This document shows, piece by piece, positions 25,650 through 32,106 of a DNA stretch of 64,000 nt. Source of the stretch: Bacteroidales bacterium (lineage in GTDB: Bacteria > Bacteroidota > Bacteroidia > Bacteroidales > UBA932); contig JAFZWC010000021.1 of NCBI GenBank assembly GCA_017617475.1, positions 4,777 through 68,776 on the forward strand, in the 5' to 3' direction. Positions within the stretch are counted from its first letter, which is position 1, and each line of letters opens with the position of its first letter. Made by a program: the position numbers and the translations under genes. The notes under the pieces are model-generated. The model was not told the origin of the DNA and searched no databases. It saw only the letters and a list, made by a program, of their open reading frames with translations.

Positions 25650-26299
25650 CAGCCCGGGAGTTCTTAGATTTCATCCAGGCCGACTTCTCCCTGTCGGCCC
25701 GCCAGGAAGACCGCTTTCTGGCTCTGGATTCCCTGTACCGCGAGTGGAACGCCCAGATCAACGTGATCTCACGCAAGGACATTGACGGCCTTTACGACCA
25801 CCATATCCTGCATTCCATGGCCATTGCCAAGTACCTGGAAACAGTCCCCGGACTGGAGGAAGCTTTTGCCAAAGCCGATATTCTGGACCTGGGAACCGGC
25901 GGCGGTTTTCCGGGCATCCCCCTGGCCATCCTATACCCCGAGGCACACTTCACCCTCTGCGATTCCGTGAACAAGAAAACCATTGTGGCCCAGGCGGTTT
26001 CGCAGGCGCTGGGGCTGGAAAACGTGCAAGTGGTGAACGCCCGGGCCGAATCCCTGGGCCGCAACTTCGACTTTGTGGTTTCCCGCGCGGTGGCGTCCCT
26101 GACCGACTTCTATCCCTGGGTGAAAGGCCGCTTCAACCAGGGCATCCTGTACCTCAAGGGAGGCGACGTGAATGAGGAAATAGCCCAGGTGATGGCCCGC
26201 CACAAGATTGCCCGGGGCAAAGTGCACACCTGGCCCGTCTCTTCCTGGCTCAAAGATGAGTACTACGAAGGAAAGCTTGTCATACACATCGAAAAATAA
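25646..26299 (+). CDS. rsmG: 16S rRNA (guanine(527)-N(7))-methyltransferase RsmG
   Basis: SAM-dependent enzyme methylating G527 in the 530 loop of 16S rRNA; its loss gives low-level streptomycin resistance in other bacteria. The 217 residues show WNAQINVISRKDIDGLYDHHILHSM (family signature), the SAM loop ILDLGTGGGFPGIPLAILYP, the NARAE motif and FDFVVSRAVASLTDF. Length is normal. It starts by ATGA overlap with the sigma factor gene and is followed by the strong rpmH promoter. Confidence 0.97.
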   Translation: MTAREFLDFIQADFSLSARQEDRFLALDSLYREWNAQINVISRKDIDGLYDHHILHSMAIAKYLETVPGLEEAFAKADILDLGTGGGFPGIPLAILYPEAHFTLCDSVNKKTIVAQAVSQALGLENVQVVNARAESLGRNFDFVVSRAVASLTDFYPWVKGRFNQGILYLKGGDVNEEIAQVMARHKIARGKVHTWPVSSWLKDEYYEGKLVIHIEK

Positions 26300-26300
26300 T

Positions 26301-26331
26301 TTTGCAGTTTCATTTAGAATTACTACCTTTG
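26301..26331 (+). promoter_or_regulatory. Consensus Bacteroidota promoter of rpmH
   Basis: TTTG (26301-26304), 19 bases, then TACCTTTG (26324-26331). This is an exact match to the TTTG/TAnnTTTG consensus and spacing. The predicted start is near 26335, giving a leader of about 30 bases before the rpmH ATG. Confidence 0.8.
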
Positions 26332-26366
26332 CAGTCCTTACGCGAAAAAGATAAAAAATAGATACC

Positions 26367-26519
26367 ATGAAGAGAACATTTCAACCCTCCCGCCGCAAGC
26401 GTGTGAACAAGCATGGCTTCCGCGCTCGCATGGCCTCTGCCAACGGCCGCCGCGTGCTCAGCGCCCGCCGTCGCCACGCCCGCAAAAAGCTCTCTGTCTC
26501 CGACGAAGATCGTTGGTAA
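26367..26519 (+). CDS. rpmH: Large ribosomal subunit protein bL34
   Basis: A 50-residue, very basic ribosomal protein. It starts [19 protein letters not shown], continues [21 protein letters not shown], both diagnostic of bL34, and ends SVSDEDRW. It has its own strong promoter and is followed 22 bases after the stop by an intrinsic terminator, so it is a one-gene transcript. It is not next to rnpA or dnaA, the arrangement found in many other bacteria. Confidence 0.97.
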   Translation: MKRTFQPSRRKRVNKHGFRARMASANGRRVLSARRRHARKKLSVSDEDRW

Positions 26520-26541
26520 TAGCTTTTGCACCAGACACTTA

Positions 26542-26580
26542 CCGCAGGTTTTCAAACCTGCGGTTTTTGTTTGTCTTTAT
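26542..26580 (+). terminator. Intrinsic terminator of rpmH
   Basis: The stem CCGCAGGTT / AACCTGCGG (26542-26550 with 26555-26563) has a four-base loop and is followed by a T-rich tract (TTTTTGTTTGTCTTT). This is a canonical rho-independent terminator. Confidence 0.9.
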
Positions 26581-26583
26581 GCG

Positions 26584-26591
26584 TATCTTTG
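26584..26591 (+). promoter_or_regulatory. TATCTTTG box directly before the 26596 gene
   Basis: The Bacteroidota -7 box ends only 4 bases before the ATG at 26596. TTTG boxes at 26566 and 26570 lie in the terminator T-tract but are closer than the ideal spacing. If used, the transcript would be leaderless or nearly so. Confidence 0.5.
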
Positions 26592-26595
26592 CATC

Positions 26596-27138
26596 ATGAC
26601 CAACGATGCATTGCTCGCCCTTTTCTTCCTGTCGTACCAAGGTTCCGGCGCCCTGGAAGAAGGGTATGACCCGTACGGAACCCCCGAAGAATGCGAAGCC
26701 CGGGACCTGCTGGGGTTTGTCCGGCAAGCCCGCGGAACCTGCACGGCTCCGGCCCCGGGCCTGGTCCGCATCACCCGCACCCTGCGGGTTTTCATCGGCC
26801 CCGACGAACTCAAGATCCGGCCCATGGCCAAGACGGTGCTCCTGCTGTTCCTGCGCCATCCGGAGGGCATCCTGCTCAAACACATCTCCGACTACAGGGC
26901 CGAGATGACGGCCGATTACCGGCGCTGCATGAGAAGCCTGAACCCGGACGACGTGGACCGGCGCATCCAAAGGCTCATGGACATCTTTTCCAACGAACTC
27001 AACGTGAACATTTCCCGCGTGAATGCGGCCCTGGCGGCACTGGTGGCCCCGGAAAAAGAACAGCTCTACCGGGTGAGCGGCAGAGCTGGAACTCCCAAGT
27101 CCATCCGGTTGGACAGGACTCTGGTTATATGGGAATAA
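26596..27138 (+). CDS. Protein of unknown function, possible winged-helix domain
   Basis: A 180-residue soluble protein, not assigned to a named family. The middle reads RVFIGPDELKIRPMAKTVLLLFLRHPEGILLKHISDYRAEMTADY, which resembles the start of a winged helix in response-regulator-type DNA-binding domains (strand, helix, HPEGILL turn). A helical segment, DVDRRIQRLMDIFSNELNVNISRVNAAL, follows. DNA binding is a guess. The ATG follows a promoter-like box by 4 bases. The stop codon abuts the stop of the converging sugar symporter gene with no base between. Confidence 0.7.
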   Translation: MTNDALLALFFLSYQGSGALEEGYDPYGTPEECEARDLLGFVRQARGTCTAPAPGLVRITRTLRVFIGPDELKIRPMAKTVLLLFLRHPEGILLKHISDYRAEMTADYRRCMRSLNPDDVDRRIQRLMDIFSNELNVNISRVNAALAALVAPEKEQLYRVSGRAGTPKSIRLDRTLVIWE

Positions 27139-28485
27139 CTATTTCTTGATAGGATACAGCCTTAGCAGCAGCAGGATGAGCAGGGCAATGGCCGCCGGGA
27201 ACAGGGAGAAGAGCAGCCACACCATCTCCTGCACCGAAGCCTCGTTGGTAATGGTAACCACCGTTTCTCCCGTCAGAGGATCCTGGCTGGAGAGAAGCCC
27301 GGCCGCACCCAGGAGAAGGGCAACCAGAGCACCGGAGATGGCCGATCCGAACTTCTGCGCCATGGTTCCGGAAGAGAAAATGAGGCCGGTGGAAGAAGTG
27401 CCGTTCTTCTCGGTGGCATAGTCGGCCACGTCGGCATACATGGACCAAAGGAGCGGAGAATAGATGCCGATGCCGATGGAAGTGATGATGACGTCGGCAA
27501 TCATGACCCAGATCCAGGCCGGATCCATGGGGATGAAGAAGAAGGCGATGGAAGAAACGGCGCAGATAATGGCCGCCCACGCAAAGGCCTTGTGCTTGGA
27601 CCCCACCCACTTGGTGAAACGGGGAGTGAGGCCTCCCACTATCATGCACACCGCCTCACCGAACATCATGAACACCGTATAGTTGATGATGAGGCCGGAA
27701 ATGGTAACGTCGCCGTGCATGCAATACTCAAACAGATAAGCGGCCACGGCATAGCGGAACCCGTTGAAGAAATTGGTGCAAATGCCGATGAGCGTCAGAT
27801 AGATCCACGGTTTGTTGCGGACCAGGTCGGCGAAGGGCTTGAACGAGAATTTCTCTGCCCTCACCGGTTCCAGCCTTTCCTTGGTTAGCAGGCCGCAGGC
27901 CAGGGTTCCCAACGCGGCCAGGCCACCCAGCACGGCGCCCAGCACGGCATACTGGTGAGCCGGCGTTCCGCCCACCATCTTCTGCAGATACGGGAAAGAG
28001 AAGAGCGTGATGAAGCCCATGGCATAGGCTCCCACCATGCGGAACGAGGAAAGCTGGTTACGCTCGTTGCTGTCGTCGGTCATAACCCCCAGCAGGGAAC
28101 CGTACGGAACATTCACGGCCGTATAGACCACCATCATCAGCAGATACAGGGCATAGGCGTAGACTCTTCTGCCGGCGGGCCCCAGATCGGGCGTATACAG
28201 CAGCAGGGCAAAGACAACGCCCAGCGGAATGGCGCCAAAGATGAGCCAGGGCCGATAGGTGCCCCAGCGGGACTTGGTGCGGTCGGCGATGGCGCCCATC
28301 ATGGGGTCCGTCACCACGTCGAAAAGACGGGCCAGGAGCATCAGGGCTCCGGCGTCGGCCACGGTGAGTCCGAAGATGTTGGTAAAGAAGAAGGGGAAAG
28401 CGATGGACATGACCTTCCAGGTAATGCCACCGGCAGCGGCGTCACCCAGACCATAACCAATTTTTTCCGATAATTTTACGGCCAT
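27139..28485 (-). CDS. GPH-family sugar:cation symporter (MFS), likely mannobiose importer
   Basis: Inner-membrane symporter of the glycoside-pentoside-hexuronide family, 448 residues with about 12 helices. Family motifs include KIGYGLGDAAAGGITWKVMSIAFPFFFTNIFG at the N-terminus, RLFDVVTDPMMGAIADRTKSRWGTYRPW, and NVPYGSLLGVMTDD. It ends the hemicellulose locus, 26 bases after the AGE epimerase gene. In Bacteroides fragilis a similar transporter sits with mannobiose 2-epimerase and GH130 phosphorylase, so import of beta-1,4-mannobiose or short glucomannan oligomers is the best inference. Specificity itself is not visible in the sequence. Confidence 0.88.
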   Translation of the reverse strand: MAVKLSEKIGYGLGDAAAGGITWKVMSIAFPFFFTNIFGLTVADAGALMLLARLFDVVTDPMMGAIADRTKSRWGTYRPWLIFGAIPLGVVFALLLYTPDLGPAGRRVYAYALYLLMMVVYTAVNVPYGSLLGVMTDDSNERNQLSSFRMVGAYAMGFITLFSFPYLQKMVGGTPAHQYAVLGAVLGGLAALGTLACGLLTKERLEPVRAEKFSFKPFADLVRNKPWIYLTLIGICTNFFNGFRYAVAAYLFEYCMHGDVTISGLIINYTVFMMFGEAVCMIVGGLTPRFTKWVGSKHKAFAWAAIICAVSSIAFFFIPMDPAWIWVMIADVIITSIGIGIYSPLLWSMYADVADYATEKNGTSSTGLIFSSGTMAQKFGSAISGALVALLLGAAGLLSSQDPLTGETVVTITNEASVQEMVWLLFSLFPAAIALLILLLLRLYPIKK

Positions 28486-28511
28486 AGTAGTTTAGTGTTA
28501 GTCTCACAAAT

Positions 28512-29693
28512 TTAGGAAAAAATCTGTAATACCTGTAAACACATGCGGGTATTGTGGTAGGGGCATTTCCAGAAGCCGGCCTTGGGATTGGCCAAATCCA
28601 GGCTTCCGTCGGCCTGCACCGCCCACCACCATTCGCCGTCCCGCCGGTCCACCAGATGGTCCCGGATATAGTTCCAGGCGGCTATGGCCCGGTCGGCGCC
28701 GGCAGCGTCGCCATGATACTTCCAGAGCCAGAGGTTGCCCACTACGGTCTCGGCCTGCACCCACCACTGGCGGGAATCGTCAAAACGGCCGTCCTGGAGT
28801 TTTTCGTAACGCAGCGAACCGTCGGCCATAAGGCCCTCGTTGCCGGCCTTTCCCATGGCCAGGGCCCAGGGACGCACCCGGTTCACTATATCCAGGTCCT
28901 TCAGGGCAAAGGCACATTCCAGCGCCAGCCAGGAGGTCTCGATGTCGTGGCCGTAGGATACCCCGCCCGGCATCACGCTCCAGTCCCGGCGGAAGTACAG
29001 CTGCAGGTGCCCATCGGCCGCCTTCACCTTGGTGCCGATGATGTCCAACAGGCGCTCCACGGCCCCTTTCAGTCCTTCGTCCGGCCACACCTGATACAGG
29101 TTGGCATAGGCCTCCAGGATGTGCAGGTGGGAGTTCATGGTTTTGTCGGCATTGATGTCATGGGCGCTCAGGGACATGTCTTCCAGCGGAGAGAAATCCC
29201 GGGCCAGGGCTTCCATGTAGCCTCCGTTTTCCTTGTCGGCAAAGAAGGTTTCCACCACCTTGTACAGATTGACGGCGTTCTTGAGTACTTCGTCGTCCCG
29301 GGTTACCTTGTAGAGTTCGCTAAGGCCATAGATGGCAAAACCCTGCGCATACAGCTGTTTCTTGGTATCCAGGCGCTCCCCTGCCGCATCTACGCTCCAG
29401 TACACGCCGCCGTATTTGTGGTCGCAGAAATGCTCCAGGAAATAGTCCCGGGCATGCACGGCCGCCACCAGGTAAGAAGTTTCATGAAGCGCCTGATAAG
29501 CCGCCGCAAACGACCAGATGATGCGGGCGTTCAGGATAACACCGCGGGGAGCGTCGTACAGCACGGTGCCGTCCGATGCCACTTCCCCGTAAAAGCCCCC
29601 GCGGGGATCCTTCAGTCCCAGCCAGTAAGGCAAGATGCAGGAGGTCAGGTTCTCCCTGACCTCCTGAAGAAACATGTCGGTTCTAGTTTCCAT
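28512..29693 (-). CDS. AGE-family 2-epimerase (mannobiose/cellobiose 2-epimerase)
   Basis: Cytoplasmic (alpha/alpha)6-barrel epimerase of the N-acylglucosamine 2-epimerase superfamily, 393 residues, no signal peptide. Family residues are visible: GGFYGEV with DAPRGVILNARIIWSFAAAY, the histidines in TMNSHLHILEAYANLY and SYGHDIETSWLALE, WWVQAETVVG, and the C-terminal CPYHNTRMC. Cellobiose 2-epimerases share these. Next to GH130 and a GPH symporter, conversion of mannobiose to mannosyl-glucose is the most likely reaction. It is separated from GH3 by a 79-bp gap filled with an inverted pair of dispersed repeats. Confidence 0.9.
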   Translation of the reverse strand: METRTDMFLQEVRENLTSCILPYWLGLKDPRGGFYGEVASDGTVLYDAPRGVILNARIIWSFAAAYQALHETSYLVAAVHARDYFLEHFCDHKYGGVYWSVDAAGERLDTKKQLYAQGFAIYGLSELYKVTRDDEVLKNAVNLYKVVETFFADKENGGYMEALARDFSPLEDMSLSAHDINADKTMNSHLHILEAYANLYQVWPDEGLKGAVERLLDIIGTKVKAADGHLQLYFRRDWSVMPGGVSYGHDIETSWLALECAFALKDLDIVNRVRPWALAMGKAGNEGLMADGSLRYEKLQDGRFDDSRQWWVQAETVVGNLWLWKYHGDAAGADRAIAAWNYIRDHLVDRRDGEWWWAVQADGSLDLANPKAGFWKCPYHNTRMCLQVLQIFS

Positions 29694-29707
29694 TTCGATC
29701 TAATTAC

Positions 29708-29774
29708 AGATCCTTCGTCCCTTCGGTCCTCAGGATGACAAGCGATTTGTCATTCTGAGCGAAGCGAAGAATCT
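29708..29774. repeat. Inverted pair of dispersed repeat units inside the sugar locus
   Basis: A plus-oriented unit (29708-29740, with CCCTTCGGTCCTCAGG before ATGACA) is followed by a minus-oriented unit (29748-29774, TGTCATTCTGAGCGAAGCGA then AGAATCT). They form a head-to-head dyad that could fold into a hairpin. The second unit overlaps the stop codon of the GH3 gene. It sits between GH3 and the epimerase gene and could reduce read-through or stabilise upstream mRNA. Confidence 0.8.
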
Positions 29775-32088
29775 ATATGTTCGGCGTTTCCCAGACCTTT
29801 GTTTTGGTGCATTTGGTCATGACTCCCAGGCCTCCGCAGGAGATGCGGAAGTCGCCTTCTTCCAGCCGCCACTTGCCGTCGGCGCCCACAAAGGCCAGGC
29901 TGGAAGCGGGGATCTCGAAGGTCAGGGTCTGCTTCTCACCGGGCACCAGCTGCACCTTGTCGAAGGCGCGGAGGCGCTTGACCTCGGGGATGATGGAGGC
30001 CACCAGGTCGGAGCTGTACACCAGCACGGATTCCTTGCCGGAAATGCTGCCGGTATTGGTCACGTCAACGGACACCTTGAGCACGTCGTCCGGGCCGAAC
30101 TCGGCCTTGTCCACCTTGAGATTGCTGTATTCGAAGGTGGTGTAGCTGAGGCCGTGACCGAAAGGCCACTGCACGTCCATGATGGCGTCGTAGTTGTAGG
30201 AGCCGGCCATGGTCTCGCGGTGCTCGGACACCTTGTAGTCGTAGGTGTGGAGGGCGTTGATGTGCTTGGAATAGGTGAAGGGCAGCTTGCCGGAGAAGTT
30301 GCGGTCGCCGGACAGGAGGGTGGCCAGAGCCTCGCCGCCATGGTTGGACGGAAGCATGATGTCCACCACGGCCTTGGCCAGGGGCTCAATATCGCCGATC
30401 AGGCGGGGACGGCCCTCATTGAGGATGAGGATGATGGGCTTGCCGGTGGCGGCCAGGGCCTTTACCAGCTGCTTCTGATTGGCCGACAGATTAAGGTCGT
30501 CCATATTGCCGGGGGTCTCGCAGTAGGTGTTTTCACCAATGCAGGCCACAATGACATCGGCCTTGTAAGCGGCGGCAACGGCCTTGGAAATGCCGGAAGC
30601 ATCTTCGTTCTCCCACATCATGGGCGTTTGGTCGTAAACCACGCCGGGTTCGTAGCTCACCTTGCCCGGGAAACGCTTCTGGAGGGCTTCCAGGATGGTG
30701 TAGAACTCGGGGACATAGTCATCGGCCGATCCCTGCCAGGTGTAGCTCCAGCCGCCGTTGAGCGTGCGCAGGCTGTTGGCATTGGGGCCGGTGACCAGGA
30801 TTCTCTCCGTACCCTTGAGGGGCAGGATGCCGTCTTCGTTCTTCAGCAGCACCTCGGACTCCACGGCCGCATCGTAGGACTCGCGGGCGAAGGCGTCGGA
30901 GCGGAACATGGGATAATCCTTCTCCCAGGTGGGGTTCTCGAACAGGCCCAGGCGAACCTTCAGGCGCAGGACACGGCGGACGGCGTCGTCAATGCGGGAC
31001 ATGGGGATGTCGCCGCTCTTGGCCAGGTCTACAATCACGTTGCAGCATTCGGGATCGTAAGGATCCATGATCATGTCGATACCGGCGTTGATACCCATCT
31101 TCACGGCTTCGTGCTTGTCGGCGGCCACGTGGTCACGGGTATAAAGGTTGTCAATGTCGGCCCAGTCCGTCACAAAGAGGCCGTCCCAGCCCAGCTCTTC
31201 CTTCACCCAGCCGCTCAGCAGAATGGCGTTGGCGTGGGTGGGAACGCCGTTGATGGAGGCCGAATTCACCATGGCGGTGAGGGCGCCGGCGCGGAAGCAC
31301 TCCAGGAACGGGGCGAAGAATTTCTCGCGGAGGTCGTTGGGGGCGATGATGGCCGGGGTGCGGTCCTTACCGGAAGCCGGCACGCCATAACCCATGAAAT
31401 GCTTGATGGAAACGGCCACGTTGTCCAGGCCGATGTGGTTGGGATCGTCCCCCTGGAGGGCCAGCGTCTCTTCACGGGCCATCTCGGCCTGCAGGTACGC
31501 ATCTTCTCCGAAGCTTTCCCAGATACGGGGCCAGCGCGGGTCGCGGCCCAGGTCCATCACCGGGGAGAACACCCACGGCACCTGGGCGGCACGGGTCTCG
31601 TAAGCCATGGCGTGGCCCATCATCCGCGCATAGGTGCGGTTGAAGGTGGCGGCCAGGTTAATCTCCTGCGGGTAGAAGGAACCGTCGGTAAGGTACGAGG
31701 CGCCGTGAATCATGTCCAGCCCGTAGATGCAGGGAATGCCGATGGCTTCCATGGACTTTTCCTGGATATCCTTGACCATCTGTGCTGTGTGCTCGCGGGA
31801 ATGGGCGTGGTCGTTCATCACATTAAGGATGGAGCCTACCTTATATTGGCCGATGATCTTGTCCAGCTTGGCGGGATCCAGGGCTTCGTTCGTCTGGTCC
31901 TGGAGCACCATGATGGAAAGCTGCACCATCTGGCCGGCCTTCTCCTCGAGGGTCATGCCTTTCAATACCTGCTCAACCTTGGCCTCAACGGCCTTGTCGG
32001 CAGGTATAACGACTTCTCCCTTCCGGGAGGTACAAGAAAACAAACTAGCTGAAAGCATGGCAAAAACGGGGATTAAATACGTTCTCAT
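29773..32088 (-). CDS. Glycoside hydrolase family 3 beta-glucosidase, lipoprotein
   Basis: A 771-residue GH3 enzyme of BglX type with a lipoprotein signal (ASLFSC, Cys19), so periplasmic or surface-attached. The N-terminal barrel shows YGLDMIHGASYLTDGSFYPQEI, VKHFMGYG-type SIKHFMGYG, and the nucleophile region GLFVTDWADIDNL. The second domain has LVTGPNANSLRTLNGGWSYTWQG. A fibronectin-III-like C-terminal domain (DVTNTGSISGKESVLVYSSD) follows. It probably removes beta-1,4-linked glucose from gluco-oligosaccharides released by the GH5_4 enzyme. Same strand as, and 18 bases after, the GH31 gene. Confidence 0.95.
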   Translation of the reverse strand: MRTYLIPVFAMLSASLFSCTSRKGEVVIPADKAVEAKVEQVLKGMTLEEKAGQMVQLSIMVLQDQTNEALDPAKLDKIIGQYKVGSILNVMNDHAHSREHTAQMVKDIQEKSMEAIGIPCIYGLDMIHGASYLTDGSFYPQEINLAATFNRTYARMMGHAMAYETRAAQVPWVFSPVMDLGRDPRWPRIWESFGEDAYLQAEMAREETLALQGDDPNHIGLDNVAVSIKHFMGYGVPASGKDRTPAIIAPNDLREKFFAPFLECFRAGALTAMVNSASINGVPTHANAILLSGWVKEELGWDGLFVTDWADIDNLYTRDHVAADKHEAVKMGINAGIDMIMDPYDPECCNVIVDLAKSGDIPMSRIDDAVRRVLRLKVRLGLFENPTWEKDYPMFRSDAFARESYDAAVESEVLLKNEDGILPLKGTERILVTGPNANSLRTLNGGWSYTWQGSADDYVPEFYTILEALQKRFPGKVSYEPGVVYDQTPMMWENEDASGISKAVAAAYKADVIVACIGENTYCETPGNMDDLNLSANQKQLVKALAATGKPIILILNEGRPRLIGDIEPLAKAVVDIMLPSNHGGEALATLLSGDRNFSGKLPFTYSKHINALHTYDYKVSEHRETMAGSYNYDAIMDVQWPFGHGLSYTTFEYSNLKVDKAEFGPDDVLKVSVDVTNTGSISGKESVLVYSSDLVASIIPEVKRLRAFDKVQLVPGEKQTLTFEIPASSLAFVGADGKWRLEEGDFRISCGGLGVMTKCTKTKVWETPNI

Positions 32089-32106
32089 ATGTTTTAGTGT
32101 TGTGCT

